A DNA stretch of 64,000 nt from Dechloromonas aromatica (nom. nud.). Lineage in GTDB: Bacteria; Pseudomonadota; Gammaproteobacteria; Burkholderiales; Rhodocyclaceae. Numbering within the stretch: position 1 is the stretch's first letter; every line of letters begins with the position of its first letter. Of this stretch, positions 22,304 to 33,892 are shown piece after piece. Position numbers and translations under genes: made by a program. The stretch is from positions 88,633 to 152,632 of the forward strand of contig JAFIHA010000048.1 in assembly GCA_017848965.1 (NCBI GenBank), written 5' to 3'. Under the pieces are notes generated by a model. It searched no databases and had not been told where the DNA came from. It saw nothing but the letters and a program-made list of their open reading frames with translations.

Positions 22304-23190
22304 GGCTTGGGCGCCACCACTCCGGAAACGCCAATCTTCTGCATCCTGGCCAGCGCCTTGTCGGCCGCCTCGCGGTTGGCGAAGGGACCGGCGCGCACGC
22401 GAATCTTCTTGCCCTGCGGCGAATCGAGCGGCTCGGTGTAGGTCTTGATGCCGAGTTCGCCGAGCTTCTTGCGCAGATTGACGACGTTGGCCTCGTTGGA
22501 GAAAGCGCCGATCAGAATCAGGTGCGCCCCGCCGGCGGCCGGCGTGCTGGCGGTCACCGGCTTGCCGGCGAGAATCGCCGCCGCCCGCTTGGCTTCGTCG
22601 TCGGCGGCCGCCTTGGCGGCCTCGGCTTTCTTCTCGGCCGGCGCTTTGGTGGCAGGCTCGGGCTTCTTCTCGGGGGTCGGCTTGACCGGTTTTTCCGGCG
22701 CTTTCTCGGCGCCCTTCGCGAGCTTGCTCTCGGCCGGCTTGACGGCGACCGGTTTTTCGACCACCGGCTTTTCCGTAGCCGGAACGTCCGCCGGCTTCTT
22801 CGGCTTGCCATCGGCACCGAGCACGGGCTGCGTGCGCACCGTCTCGACGACGCGCGCTGCCGGCGCCACATCGAGCGGACGAGCTTCGACGGAGGATTGC
22901 ACCGGCGCCTCGGCCATCCGTGGCGCCGCTTCCACGGCCAGGGGCGCGGCGGCTTCGCCAGCGCTGCGCGCCGGCTCGCTTTCCTGCGGCACCGCCACCA
23001 TCGCCGGATTGAACGGTTTCTCGTCCTGCCCCGGAATGCGGATTTCGACATCCTGCAACGGTGGGCGCGGATCGTGGTCCATCAGCATCGGCAACACCAG
23101 GGCAACCACGGAGACGAAAAAGACCGCGCCGACCAGGCGGCGACGGGCGCGTTTCTTGAGTTGCAACTGAGCGTCGTTGTCTTCCATCAA
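22300..23190 (-). CDS. SPOR-domain cell-division protein (DedD-like)
   Basis: A 296-aa bitopic membrane protein. It has a short cytoplasmic basic segment (LKKRARRRL), one transmembrane helix (VGAVFFVSVVALVLPMLM), a long Pro/Ala/Lys/Glu-rich periplasmic linker, and a C-terminal SPOR domain. The SPOR domain contains LILIGAFSNEANVVNLRKKL and KIRVRAGPFANREAADKAL and should bind denuded septal glycan. The position between folC and cvpA is that of DedD. Confidence 0.92.
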   Translation of the reverse strand: MMEDNDAQLQLKKRARRRLVGAVFFVSVVALVLPMLMDHDPRPPLQDVEIRIPGQDEKPFNPAMVAVPQESEPARSAGEAAAPLAVEAAPRMAEAPVQSSVEARPLDVAPAARVVETVRTQPVLGADGKPKKPADVPATEKPVVEKPVAVKPAESKLAKGAEKAPEKPVKPTPEKKPEPATKAPAEKKAEAAKAAADDEAKRAAAILAGKPVTASTPAAGGAHLILIGAFSNEANVVNLRKKLGELGIKTYTEPLDSPQGKKIRVRAGPFANREAADKALARMQKIGVSGVVAPKP

Positions 23191-24494
23191 TCAGGCCTTC
23201 CTGTTTAGCGCTGCGAGCGCGCCGGCCACGGTATAGAACGATCCGAAGGCGAGGATTCTATCACTTTCGCCGGCCGCCTCCCGGGCCGCCTGCAGCGCGG
23301 CTGCCGGCGTTTCGTGACAGACGATGGCGCCGCCGAGTTCCCCGCCGCGGACGATTTCCGCCAGAGTCGCGGCGCTGGTGCCGCGCGGTCCGCCCAGCGT
23401 CGTCAGGTGCCAGACGTCGACCCGCCCCTTGAGCGGCGCCAGCGCGCCGGCGATGTCCTTGTCGGCGAGCATGCCGACAACGGCGTAGGTGCGGTCAAAA
23501 AAACCCATGCTGGAAATGTTGTCGGCCAACACGCGAATCGCCTGCGGATTGTGGCCGACGTCGAGGACGATCGCCGGTTTTCCCGGGATGACCTGGAAAC
23601 GGCCGGCCAGTTCGGTTTCGATCAGCCCCGGACGGATCGCCTGCATGGTCACCGGCAGCCGGTCGGCGAGCGCGTCCAGCGCCGCCAGCGCGACGCTTGC
23701 GTTGAGCAGCTGGGTCGGCCCGCGCAGGCCGGGATGGGCCAGCGTGCGCTTGACCAGACCGCCCGCGCCACGACACCACCAGCGCCACTGTAGGCGATTC
23801 TCGCTGGCCTCGGCTGGAGGCCGCTCGAAACCGAAGTCGCGGCCGAGCAGGCGCAGGTCGGCGCCGATCGCCGCCGCGTGGTCGAGCAGCGACTGCGGCG
23901 GCTGCGGATCGGCGCACAGCGCCGGTTTGCCGGGACGGAAGATGCCGGCCTTCTCGAAACCGATCGATTCCCGGTCCGGCCCCAGCCAGTCGGTGTGGTC
24001 GAGGGCAATGCCGGTGACGATGGCGACGTCCGGCTCGTAGATGTTCACGGCGTCGAGCCGGCCGCCCAGGCCGACTTCGAGGATCGCCGCTTCGACGCCG
24101 GCAGCGGCGAAGACTTCCCAGGCGGCGAGGGTGCCGAATTCGAAATAGGTCAGCGCGACGCCACTCGCCAGGCGCGCCGCTTCGACCCGGGCGAAGGCGG
24201 CGCAGAGCGCGGCATCGTCGACCGGCTGGCCGTTGAGGCGGACACGCTCGTTGTAGGCGAGCAGGTGCGGCGAGGTGTAGCAGCCGACGCGGTAGCCGGC
24301 GCGGTCGATGATGTTGGCCAGGTAGGCGCAGGTCGATCCCTTGCCGTTGGTACCGCCGACGATGATCACCGGGCAGTGCTGGGCCTGCGCCAGGGCTTCC
24401 TTGACCCGGCGCACGCGGTCGAGACCGAGCTCGATGCCGGCCTGGCCTTTCGGATGCAGCCCTTCGAGGTGAGCCAGCCAGTCGGCGAGCGTCT

Positions 24495-24498
<4 letters not shown>
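23191..24498 (-). CDS. folC: Bifunctional folylpolyglutamate/dihydrofolate synthase
   Basis: A 435-aa Mur-ligase-family enzyme adding glutamate to folates. The P-loop [16 protein letters not shown], the [15 protein letters not shown] stretch and [11 protein letters not shown] are diagnostic, and the C-terminal part contains [11 protein letters not shown]. The start is TTG 24498 ([18 protein letters not shown]), which overlaps the accD stop as TTGA and implies translational coupling. Confidence 0.95.
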
Positions 24499-25357
<859 letters not shown>

Positions 25358-25361
<4 letters not shown>

Positions 25362-26164
25362 GTTTTCACCTCATCAACACCGCGGCGGATGTCCGCCACC
25401 AGCGCCTTGACCCTGTTGCAGGCGGTTTCCGCGGTCGATTGCTCGATTTCTTCGATAATCCGGCTGCCGACGACGACGGCGTCGGCGAAAGCGGCGATGC
25501 GCGCGGCGGTCGCCGCATCGCGGATGCCGAAGCCGACACCGACCGGCAGACCGGTCTGTTCGCGGATCAGCGGCAGCTTCTGCGCCACCGCGTCCACATT
25601 GAGCGCGCCGGAACCGGTCACCCCGGCCAGCGACACGTAATAGACATAACCGCTGGCGATCTTCGCCGTGTGGGCGATGCGCTCGGCGCTGGAGGTCGGC
25701 GCGATGAGGAAGATCGGATCCATGCCGTTGGCCTTCATCGCGGCGCCGAAGCGCTCGGCTTCCTCGGGCGGGTAATCGACCACCAGCACGCCATCGACAC
25801 CGGCGGCGGCGGCCGCCTGCGCGCACTTGTCCAGGCCCATGGCCTCGATCGGATTGGCGTAGCCCATCAGCACCACCGGCGTCTTATCGTCCTCGGTGCG
25901 GAAGCGGGTCACCAGTTGCAGCACCTTGCGCAGGCTCATGCCCTTGGCCAGCGCCCGCTCGGAGGCGCGCTGGATGGTCGGGCCGTCGGCCATCGGATCG
26001 GAGAAGGGGACGCCCAGCTCGATGATGTCGGCGCCGGCCTCGACCAGCGCGTGCATCAGCGGCACGGTCAGCGCCGCGTCGGGGTCGCCGGCGGTGATGA
26101 AGGGAATCAGCGCCTTGCGGCCCTCGCCTTGCAGGCGTGCGAAAGTTTGTTGGATGCGCGACAT
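25358..26164 (-). CDS. trpA: Tryptophan synthase alpha chain
   Basis: A 268-aa TIM barrel releasing indole from indole-3-glycerol phosphate. The catalytic Glu lies in [18 protein letters not shown] and the catalytic Asp in [12 protein letters not shown]. The phosphate-binding loop [11 protein letters not shown] is present. The ATG overlaps the trpB stop by one base (TGATG), keeping the alpha-beta pair coupled. Confidence 0.98.
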
Positions 26165-27369
26165 CAGAATACGATCCCCGACTTCTCGGCCACGGTGTGC
26201 ATGTCCTTGTCACCCCGGCCGGAGAGGTTGACCAGCAGAATCTTGTCTTTCGCCAGTGTCGGCGCCAGCTTCATCGCATAGGCGATGGCGTGGCTCGACT
26301 CCAGCGCCGGGATGATGCCTTCCAGACGACACAGGTCGTGGAAGGCCTTGAGCGCTTCGTCGTCCTTGATCGGCTGGTATTCGGCGCGGCCGATGTCCTT
26401 CAGCCAAGCATGTTCCGGGCCGACGCCGGGATAGTCGAGGCCGGCGGAGACGGAGTGCGTCTCGATGATCTGGCCGTCCTCGTCCTGCAGCAGGTAGGTG
26501 CGGTTGCCGTGCAGCACGCCCGGCACGCCAGCGGTCAGCGAAGCCGCGTGCAGGCCGGTCTCGATGCCGGAACCGGCCGCCTCGACACCGATCAGGCGGA
26601 CATCCGGCAGGTCGATGTAGGGATAGAAAATGCCCATCGCGTTGGAGCCGCCGCCAACCGCGGCGATCACCGCATCCGGCTGGCGCCCGGCCATTTCCGG
26701 CATCTGTTCGAGGCATTCCTCGCCGATGATCTTCTGGAAGTCGCGCACCAGCATCGGATAAGGGTGCGGGCCGGCAACCGTGCCGATGATGTAGAAGGTG
26801 TTGTGGATGTTGGTGACCCAGTCGCGCATCGCTTCGTTGAGCGCGTCCTTCAGCGTCTTCGAGCCGGATTCGACCGGCACCACGGTGGCGCCGAGCAGCT
26901 TCATGCGATAAACGTTCGCCGCCTGGCGACGCACGTCCTCGCTGCCCATGTAGACGACGCACTCGAAGCCGTAGCGGGCGGCGACCGTGGCGGTAGCGAC
27001 ACCGTGCTGACCGGCGCCGGTCTCGGCGATGACGCGCGGTTTGCCCATGCGCTTGGCGAGCAGGGCCTGGCCGATGCAGTTGTTCACCTTGTGCGCGCCG
27101 GTGTGGTTAAGGTCCTCGCGCTTGAGGTAGATCTGGGCGCCGCCGCAGATCTCGGAGAGACGCTTGGCGTGGTAGATCGGCGACGGACGGCCGACGAAAT
27201 GCTTGAGTTCGTAGTCGTACTCGGCGCGGAAGGCCGGGTCGGCCTGGGCGGCGGCGTAGGCGGCCTTCAGCTCGTCAAGGGCGCCAAACAACGTTTCGGC
27301 GACGAAGACGCCACCATAGGGACCGAAATGGCCGCTGGCGTCGGGAAAACTGTAATGCGATTGGGACAT
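26164..27369 (-). CDS. trpB: Tryptophan synthase beta chain
   Basis: A 401-aa PLP enzyme joining indole and serine. The PLP lysine is in [14 protein letters not shown] and the phosphate cup in [21 protein letters not shown] at 27369 is chosen because a CAGGAG ribosome site lies 9 nt upstream. The further upstream in-frame codons show no homology. There is a 123-bp gap to trpF in which no attenuator-like peptide was recognised. Confidence 0.98.
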   Translation of the reverse strand: MSQSHYSFPDASGHFGPYGGVFVAETLFGALDELKAAYAAAQADPAFRAEYDYELKHFVGRPSPIYHAKRLSEICGGAQIYLKREDLNHTGAHKVNNCIGQALLAKRMGKPRVIAETGAGQHGVATATVAARYGFECVVYMGSEDVRRQAANVYRMKLLGATVVPVESGSKTLKDALNEAMRDWVTNIHNTFYIIGTVAGPHPYPMLVRDFQKIIGEECLEQMPEMAGRQPDAVIAAVGGGSNAMGIFYPYIDLPDVRLIGVEAAGSGIETGLHAASLTAGVPGVLHGNRTYLLQDEDGQIIETHSVSAGLDYPGVGPEHAWLKDIGRAEYQPIKDDEALKAFHDLCRLEGIIPALESSHAIAYAMKLAPTLAKDKILLVNLSGRGDKDMHTVAEKSGIVF

Positions 27370-27492
27370 GGCGAAACTCCTGGAAAATGGGTGAACGGAA
27401 ACAGGCAAACCGCCCGTTTCAGGGATGGTTCGCCTGATGACGCCGCCAACAGTTCCGGGTGATCCCACCCGCCGATTTCCGCATCTTCTTTC

Positions 27493-28128
27493 CTAAATTG
27501 AGCCCACCGCCGCCTCGGCCGCCCGCACGGCGGCCACGAACGCGGCGATCTTGTCGTGATCCTTGATGCCCTTGCCCGCTTCGACGCCCGACGAAACATC
27601 GACCGCCACCGGCCGCACCCGGCGGATGGCGTCGCCGACGTTGCCGGCATGCAGCCCGCCCGACAACACCAGATACCCCGGCAAGTCCGGCGGAATCAGC
27701 ATCCAGTCGAAGACGTGACCGCCGCCGCCGTAGCCTTCGACGAAAGCGTCGAGCAACAAACCGCGCGCATTGGAATACGAGCGCGCGAATTCTACCAGAT
27801 CGAGCCCCGGCCTCACGCGCGCCGCTCGCAGCCAGGGTCTGGCGAAGCTGCGACAGAATTCCGGCGTCTCGTCGCCGTGAAATTGCAGCAGATTGAGCGG
27901 TACCGTCGCGCTGGTCGTCGCGACATCGTCCGCCGTGGCGTTGACGAAAAGGCCGACGACGTCGACGAAGGGCGGCACCCGGCATGCCAGTTCGGCGGCG
28001 CGTTCCGGCGTCACATAACGCGGGCTGGGCGGGTAGAAAACGAAGCCGATGGCGTCGGCACCGGCGGCGACGGCGGCATCGACATCAGCTTCGCGGGTCA
28101 GGCCGCAGATCTTGATGCGGGTTTTCAT
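27493..28128 (-). CDS. trpF: Phosphoribosylanthranilate isomerase
   Basis: A 211-aa TIM-barrel isomerase of tryptophan synthesis. The catalytic Cys is in IKICGLTREADV near the start and the general-acid Asp lies in the DAFVEGYGGGGHVFDW region. The end carries LSGGLHAGNV and AVDVSSGVE. It overlaps truA by 4 bp at its start. Confidence 0.97.
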   Translation of the reverse strand: MKTRIKICGLTREADVDAAVAAGADAIGFVFYPPSPRYVTPERAAELACRVPPFVDVVGLFVNATADDVATTSATVPLNLLQFHGDETPEFCRSFARPWLRAARVRPGLDLVEFARSYSNARGLLLDAFVEGYGGGGHVFDWMLIPPDLPGYLVLSGGLHAGNVGDAIRRVRPVAVDVSSGVEAGKGIKDHDKIAAFVAAVRAAEAAVGSI

Positions 28129-28913
28129 GTCAGCATTCCATCGAGAAAATCATCGGCCGGCTCGGGCAGGCCCCAGTGCGGCTCGTAAACCGGCCCGCGA
28201 AAGTAAAGCCCATCGGGCGAAAAGGTCGGCGCCGCCAGCTTGCGGTCGCGCATCTGCAGCAGTTCGTCGACCCAGCCGGGCGACTGGGCGCCCTTGCCGA
28301 TATGGACCAGACTGCCGACCAGGTTGCGCACCATGTGATGCAGGAAGGCGCTGGCCGCGAAATCGAAGACGAACATCGCCCCGCACTGACGCACCGAGGC
28401 TGCCGTCATCAGTTTGACCGGCGACTTGGCCTGGCACTGCGCCGCCCGGAAGGCCGAAAAATCGTGTTCGCCGGGCAGGCGGGCGCAGGCGTCCTGCATT
28501 GCCGCCAGGTCGAGCGGCAGGTGGAACCAGCCGACCCGTCCCTGCCACAGGCCAGGCCGCTGTGGCCGATTGAGCAGCAGGTAGCGGTAGCGGCGGCCGT
28601 GGGCACTGAAACGGGCGTGAAATTCATCGCTCACCGGCTGCGCCCAGCGCACCGCGACACCCTCCGGCAGATGCGTATTGACGCCGCGCACCCAGGCGCT
28701 GAGCGGCCGCTCGACCGGCGCGTCGAAATGCACCACCTGCTGGATGGCATGGACGCCGGCGTCGGTGCGGCCGGCGCACAAGGTCGCCACCGGCCACCCG
28801 GCGATTTTCGCCAGTGCCGCCTCCAGCGCGTCCTGCACGGTGCCGCCGCCGGCCTGGCTCTGCCAGCCGCGGAACGGCGCGCCGAAATACTCGATACCAA
28901 GCGCCAGCCTCAT
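28125..28913 (-). CDS. truA: tRNA pseudouridine(38-40) synthase
   Basis: A 262-aa pseudouridine synthase modifying the anticodon arm. The catalytic Asp is in CAGRTDAGVHAIQQVVHF. Other family blocks are MRLALGIEYFGAPFRGWQ, RYRYLLLNRP and FLHHMVRNLVGSL. The start at 28913 is set by the MRLALGIEY beginning; the longer open frame upstream belongs to the neighbour's antisense reading. It overlaps the CbiQ-like gene by 4 bp. Confidence 0.97.
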   Translation of the reverse strand: MRLALGIEYFGAPFRGWQSQAGGGTVQDALEAALAKIAGWPVATLCAGRTDAGVHAIQQVVHFDAPVERPLSAWVRGVNTHLPEGVAVRWAQPVSDEFHARFSAHGRRYRYLLLNRPQRPGLWQGRVGWFHLPLDLAAMQDACARLPGEHDFSAFRAAQCQAKSPVKLMTAASVRQCGAMFVFDFAASAFLHHMVRNLVGSLVHIGKGAQSPGWVDELLQMRDRKLAAPTFSPDGLYFRGPVYEPHWGLPEPADDFLDGMLT

Positions 28914-29500
28914 GTCAGCGCCACACCCAGCAGCAGGAGCAAGGCCAGCAACACGGGCAGGGCATCGACCGCACGCCAGGCCGGGTATTCCAGGCGGACG
29001 ACGGCGCTGCCCGAAGCGAAATCCGGCGTCGAGTGCAGCAAGCGGCGCCAGGCGCCTTTTTCCGGCGGCTCCTGCAGGCGCTCGAGCACCAGCGCCAAGC
29101 GTACCAGCAGACGCTCGCTGTCCAGCCCGCAAGCCCGCGCCGGCGCCAGGGCACCCCACAAACCGGCGAGCATGCCGTCGCGCCCGAGGCGGACGAGCAG
29201 CCAGGACAGGCAGCCGAGGACGACGAGCAGGCGTGCCGCGTGCAGGCTCGCTTCGGCGATGCCTTCGTAGGTCGGCGCCCAGACCAGGTCGGCGTAGGCT
29301 TCCCCAGGCGTGTTGTAGGCCAGGATCAGCCACAGCGTCAGCAACAGCCAGCGCGCCCGATAGACGAAGCCGAGCCAGACGCGCAGCACGCCCGGCAGCA
29401 CGCCGAGCAGGACGGCGAATGCCGCCAGCGGCGGATAAGCCAGGTATTGCACGGCGATCACGGCGGACGACCAGAGGATCAGGGCGGCAGTGGGATGCAA
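28910..29500 (-). CDS. CbiQ/EcfT-like integral membrane protein
   Basis: A 196-aa protein with about five hydrophobic segments. The start MHPTAALILWSSAVIAVQYL and the centre (LDSERLLVRLALVLERLQ) resemble CbiQ-family transmembrane components of ECF transporters. No ATPase or S-component gene is adjacent, and the canonical ARG coupling motif is not obvious. Transport is therefore only a family-based guess. It sits between fimV and truA with a 4-bp overlap to truA. Confidence 0.6.
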   Translation of the reverse strand: MHPTAALILWSSAVIAVQYLAYPPLAAFAVLLGVLPGVLRVWLGFVYRARWLLLTLWLILAYNTPGEAYADLVWAPTYEGIAEASLHAARLLVVLGCLSWLLVRLGRDGMLAGLWGALAPARACGLDSERLLVRLALVLERLQEPPEKGAWRRLLHSTPDFASGSAVVRLEYPAWRAVDALPVLLALLLLLGVALT

Positions 29501-29517
29501 AACAGCTCCATCAAAAA

Positions 29518-29542
29518 CAGACGGCCCCAGCGGGGCCGTCTG
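29518..29542 (-). terminator. Rho-independent terminator of fimV
   Basis: A perfect 11-bp stem CAGACGGCCCC / GGGGCCGTCTG with a 3-nt loop. Read on the minus strand it follows the fimV stop and is itself followed by a run of five T. Confidence 0.85.
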
Positions 29543-29562
29543 CCAAGTGCGGGAGAGTAATT

Positions 29563-32556
29563 TTACCCGCCAATGCGGCCGAGGATTTCCTGCGCCTGAG
29601 CCACCAGGTCGGCAGAGCCTTCGCCGAGAACTTCCTGAAGCAATTCGCGGGCCCCCTCGAGGTCGCCCATTTCCTCGTAGGCTTTGGCCAGATCAAGCTT
29701 GGTGTTGACCTCTTCCCAGCGGGCGTCCCTTTCCGGCTCGGCCGCGGCGTCCGGAGCAGGCGCTGGAGGCGGCACGGAAAGATCAAGATTGATCGCGTCC
29801 ATGTCGAATTCCGAATTCATCATCGGCTGACCGAGGAAGACGGAATCGCTGAGCTTGACGTCGAAATCCATGTCGCCGGCGGTGCCGTTCGGATTGACCA
29901 CGGTGCTGGTCAGACCCGGATGGTCGATCTCTCCCAGCCCGGTGTCAGCCAACGCGTCGCTGACCGGTTCAAGTTTGTCGGCAACGCTCGGCGCCGCGGC
30001 CGGTTCCGAAGCCCGCAGCGCGTCAAAGGAGAAATCACTGGCCGACATCTGACCCAGGCCGGTACCGGAAACAACCAGCGTACCTTCGGGCGAAAAGTCG
30101 GGGGCAGCGGCTTCTTCCATCGGAGCAGCGATATCGAAATCGGCACTGTCCGGCAGATCGATGCTATCGAAATCGACAACCAAGTCTTCCGTGTCAGCGG
30201 CTTCTCCGGCGTGGGCTGGGGTTTCCGCAGCCGCGGCCTCATCGGCAACCAGACCGCTGAGGTCGAAATCGAGCGCATCGGCAACGTTCTCGCCAGTCAC
30301 CACGGTATCGACATAAGGCTCAACGGCCGGAGCCGGAACATCCTCCTCCGGCGGCGTCACGGTTTCCGTCGAAGTATCGCCCAGATCGAAATCCAGACTC
30401 ATCCCGCCATCATCTTCCGGCATCGCCGGCTCAGCGACCAAGGACTCGACCATCGGCACCACGGCGGGTTCGGAAACCGGCACGGCGCTGACTGCCGGCG
30501 CCGCTTCCTCGACCTCGATGGCCGGCACCACGACCTCGGCGACAGCAGGCTGCGCGGCTGCGGCCGCAGCCGCGGCAACAGCCGCCGAAGAGGCTACCAG
30601 CGTCGCATCCGGATCAAACCCCTTTTCCTTCGCCGCACCGCCGTACAAGGGGTTGCCCGGGTCGATACCGGCGCCGAGCGCGGCAACCTTTTCCCATTCC
30701 GGCCCCTGTCCACTGGTCAGTGCGTAAAGCTCGCTGGCCAGCGTCTCGAATTGCTTGAGGCTGCGCCGACCGGCATAAATCTCGAGTAGCTTGACGTGAA
30801 TCGCCAGACGATTGGGATCCTTCTGCATCGCTTCGAGCAGGATTTCCTCAGCCTGCGCATCGCGACCATAGGCCATGTAGACATCGGCTTCGGCAACCGG
30901 ATCGACCTCGTCGGTATCAATGGTCCCCGGTCCCGCCTGGCTGAAATCACCGGTATGCGGCGGCGTGCTGCCGGTATCGATGCTCTGTCCGCCAGTCACC
31001 CCGAATACCGAATTGGGACCGAGACTGGATGGAGCCGGCACGGCGGTCACCTGAGTGACCGGCCCGGCGGCGCTCTTGCGCCGACGGCTGTACAACCAGC
31101 CGGCACCGAGCAAGGCGAGAACGGCGGCGCCACCGAGCAGGGGCATCGCGCCTTCCAGTTCGCTGGGCTCCTCGGGCGGTTCCGGCGGAGGAGCAACCGG
31201 CTTCGGCGGCGCCGGCGGTGGCGTCACCTGCGCCGGCGGCTCGGCTGGCTTCTCCTCGACGGGCGCCGGAGCGTTGGCGTCGATGACTCGCGCACCACCT
31301 TCGCTGGCAAGCGGCGGGGTCGGCGCAGCGGCGGGTTCAGCAACCGGCGGTGTCGGTTCGGGTTTGGTCGCCGCCGCTTCCGGTTTGGCGGCCGGCGCCG
31401 GAGCCGGCGCCGCAACCGCGGCAGGTTTTTCCAGTTCGGCCAGACGCTGGTTCTTCAGTTCGAGGAGCTTCTGCAGTTCGCCGATATTGCGCTCCAGTTG
31501 CGCCAAGCGTGTCTGAGACTCCTGCATCGCCTTTTCCGAGGCGACGCGATCAATCACCGAGGCCGAGGGCACGTCTGCCCGGGAGACTTTGACCTGATCC
31601 CGCGTCGCATCGACAACCGGCGCCTTTTCCTCGATCTTGGGCGTGATCTTGCCGCCGCTGCTTTGCCCGGCAGGCGCTTCCGCTTTGGTGGCCGGCGCTG
31701 CGACGGCTGCCGCAGCCAACTTGCGCCGATAGGCAGCAAAATCGCCGGCGGAGACGTACACCGCCCGCGCTTCCTTCTGCGAGACCGCAGCAACCACGCT
31801 CTCCTCGGGCACATTGAGGATGACGCCCGACTTCAGGCGATTGATGTCCTTGCCAATGAAGGCGTCGCTGTTGCCGCGATAGAGGCCGACCAGCATCTGC
31901 TCGAGCGATACCGATGCGTAACGGCGTTCACGGGCGATCTTGACCAGCGTATCGCCCTTGGCGACGAGATGGGTCTTGTCATCGCCAGTCTTGGTCGCAC
32001 TGCCTTCTGCGGGTTTCTCTTCGACCTTGGGCTTGGCTGGCGCCGCCGGCTTCGGCGCGGCTGCCGCTCCACCACGGACGGTCTCCACCACCTTGGCATC
32101 AACCGTGTTGCGCTGCCCCTGCTGCGCCGCGAATTCCGGCGGGTCGAGCAGGAAAGTATATTCACGGACCAGACGTCCAGCCGGCCAGTTCAGCTCGACC
32201 AGAAAGTCGAGGAAGGGTTCGTTGACCGGGTGGACCGAAGTCAGGCGCAACACGGTCTTGCCGTTACGCCGTTTTTCCACTTTGAACTGCAGGTCGCTCA
32301 GGGCTGAAGCAAAGTCGACGCCGGCCTGCTTGAACACTTCGGGAGGCGCCAGGCGCGCCGTCATCCCAGACAGTTCTTCGCTGCTCGCGGCGATTTCCAC
32401 CTCGGCCTTCAGCGGTTGCCCCAGACTGGAAAAGACCGTCAGCTTCCCGAGTCCGGCGGCTTCGGCAAGCGAGGTCGCGAGCGACAATGACGAAGCGACG
32501 GCCAAAGCCAGCGCACATTTCTTGAATTTGACAGAATTATTCTCGATCACGACCAT
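29563..32556 (-). CDS. fimV: FimV/HubP-type polar landmark protein
   Basis: A 997-aa inner-membrane protein. A signal segment (ALALAVASSLSLATSLAEA) is followed by the conserved FimV N-domain (GLGKLTVFSSLGQPLKAEVE). A LysM peptidoglycan-binding motif (HLVAKGDTLVKIARERRY) follows near residue 200, then a coiled coil, a Pro-rich linker, and one transmembrane helix (LLGGAAVLALLGAGWLYS). The very acidic Ala-rich cytoplasmic part ends in a TPR-like FimV C-terminal domain (KLDLAKAYEEMGDLEGAREL). Such proteins organise polar type IV pili and chemotaxis arrays. Confidence 0.93.
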   Translation of the reverse strand: MVVIENNSVKFKKCALALAVASSLSLATSLAEAAGLGKLTVFSSLGQPLKAEVEIAASSEELSGMTARLAPPEVFKQAGVDFASALSDLQFKVEKRRNGKTVLRLTSVHPVNEPFLDFLVELNWPAGRLVREYTFLLDPPEFAAQQGQRNTVDAKVVETVRGGAAAAPKPAAPAKPKVEEKPAEGSATKTGDDKTHLVAKGDTLVKIARERRYASVSLEQMLVGLYRGNSDAFIGKDINRLKSGVILNVPEESVVAAVSQKEARAVYVSAGDFAAYRRKLAAAAVAAPATKAEAPAGQSSGGKITPKIEEKAPVVDATRDQVKVSRADVPSASVIDRVASEKAMQESQTRLAQLERNIGELQKLLELKNQRLAELEKPAAVAAPAPAPAAKPEAAATKPEPTPPVAEPAAAPTPPLASEGGARVIDANAPAPVEEKPAEPPAQVTPPPAPPKPVAPPPEPPEEPSELEGAMPLLGGAAVLALLGAGWLYSRRRKSAAGPVTQVTAVPAPSSLGPNSVFGVTGGQSIDTGSTPPHTGDFSQAGPGTIDTDEVDPVAEADVYMAYGRDAQAEEILLEAMQKDPNRLAIHVKLLEIYAGRRSLKQFETLASELYALTSGQGPEWEKVAALGAGIDPGNPLYGGAAKEKGFDPDATLVASSAAVAAAAAAAAQPAVAEVVVPAIEVEEAAPAVSAVPVSEPAVVPMVESLVAEPAMPEDDGGMSLDFDLGDTSTETVTPPEEDVPAPAVEPYVDTVVTGENVADALDFDLSGLVADEAAAAETPAHAGEAADTEDLVVDFDSIDLPDSADFDIAAPMEEAAAPDFSPEGTLVVSGTGLGQMSASDFSFDALRASEPAAAPSVADKLEPVSDALADTGLGEIDHPGLTSTVVNPNGTAGDMDFDVKLSDSVFLGQPMMNSEFDMDAINLDLSVPPPAPAPDAAAEPERDARWEEVNTKLDLAKAYEEMGDLEGARELLQEVLGEGSADLVAQAQEILGRIGG

Positions 32557-32661
32557 GCCCTGAGCGTATGACTTGGGAGAATCAAATTAACATCATGGAC
32601 TTAGCATTGCAAGCTAAACCCGCTTCTGAGTTACGGACTTTTTGCGTATAGCCAACAAATA

Positions 32662-32689
32662 AAAAAACGGGGCAAAAGCCCCGTTTTTT
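32662..32689. terminator. Strong bidirectional terminator between asd and fimV
   Basis: A perfect 12-bp stem AAAAAACGGGGC / GCCCCGTTTTTT around an AAAA loop. On the minus strand it lies 17 bases after the asd stop and ends in a T-run, separating the leu-asd unit from fimV. Confidence 0.92.
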
Positions 32690-32705
32690 GGCAATTCATG
32701 CCATA

Positions 32706-33839
32706 TCAGGCGTCGAGCAGGATGCGCAGCATGCGGCGCAGCGGCTCGGCGGCACCCCACAGCAACTGGTCGCCGCAGGTGAAGGCGGCCAGGTATTCCG
32801 GGCCCATCGCCATCTTGTGCAGACGGCCGACCGGCACCGTCAGCGTGCCAGTCACGGCAGCCGGCGTCAGTTCGCGCTCGGAAATCTCGCGATCATTCGG
32901 CACGACCTTGGCCCACGGATTGGCCTTGGCCAGCATGTCGCTGATTTCGTCGAGCGGCACGTCCTTCTTCAGCTTGATGGTCAGCGCCTGACTATGGCAG
33001 CGCATCGCGCCGATGCGCACGCACAGGCCGTCGATGGGAATCGAACCGGCCGTACGGAAAGCCGGCTTGCCGAGAATCTTGTTGCACTCGGCGCCACCCT
33101 TCCACTCTTCCTTCGACTGGCCGTTCTCGTAGGGTACGTCGATCCACGGGATCAACGAACCGGCGAGCGGCGTGTTGCGGAAGTTCTTCTTCGGGAAGCT
33201 GTCGGAACGAATGGTCTCGGCAACCTTGCGGTCGATGTCGAGAATGGCGGAAGCCGGATCGGCCAGCAGATCCTTGACCGAGTCATGGATGGTGCCCATC
33301 TGCGCGATCAGCTCGCGCATGTTCTGCGCGCCAGCGCCGGAAGCAGCCTGATAGGTCATCGAGGTCGCCCATTCGATCAGGTCGTTCTGGAACAGCCCGC
33401 CAAGGCCCATCAGCATCAGCGACACCGTGCAGTTGCCACCGATCCAGTTCTTGCCACCCTTGGCCAGCGCGTCCTTGATCACGTTCATATTGACCGGATC
33501 GAGCACGATCACCGCATCGTCGGCCATGCGCAGCGACGAGGCAGCATCGATCCAGTGACCGTTCCAGCCGGCAGCGCGCAGCTTGGGGAAGATTTCCTTG
33601 GTGTAGTCGCCGCCCTGGCAGGTGATGATGATCTCGCAGGCCTTCAGCGCATCGATGTTCGAAGCGTCCTGCAGCGGCAGCGAGGCTTCCTTGCCGCCGA
33701 ACATCGGTGCCTTGCCGCCAGCGGCGGAGGTCGAGAAATAAACCGGATCGATGAAGGCGAAATCGCCCTCCTCGACCATGCGCTGCATCAGCACGGAACC
33801 AACCATGCCACGCCAACCGACCAGACCAAGCTTCTTCAT
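32706..33839 (-). CDS. asd: Aspartate-semialdehyde dehydrogenase
   Basis: A 377-aa NADP-dependent enzyme of the Lys/Thr/Met/diaminopimelate branch. The N-terminal Rossmann motif is [18 protein letters not shown], the catalytic Cys is in [12 protein letters not shown], and the His/Arg substrate region is [17 protein letters not shown]. The length fits the gammaproteobacterial-type Asd. It lies downstream of leuB, as in many beta- and gammaproteobacteria. Confidence 0.98.
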   Translation of the reverse strand: MKKLGLVGWRGMVGSVLMQRMVEEGDFAFIDPVYFSTSAAGGKAPMFGGKEASLPLQDASNIDALKACEIIITCQGGDYTKEIFPKLRAAGWNGHWIDAASSLRMADDAVIVLDPVNMNVIKDALAKGGKNWIGGNCTVSLMLMGLGGLFQNDLIEWATSMTYQAASGAGAQNMRELIAQMGTIHDSVKDLLADPASAILDIDRKVAETIRSDSFPKKNFRNTPLAGSLIPWIDVPYENGQSKEEWKGGAECNKILGKPAFRTAGSIPIDGLCVRIGAMRCHSQALTIKLKKDVPLDEISDMLAKANPWAKVVPNDREISERELTPAAVTGTLTVPVGRLHKMAMGPEYLAAFTCGDQLLWGAAEPLRRMLRILLDA

Positions 33840-33892
33840 TTCATCAATCTCCGAATCAAACCCTTGTACAACGCGCCAGCGCGCGTTTGGTA

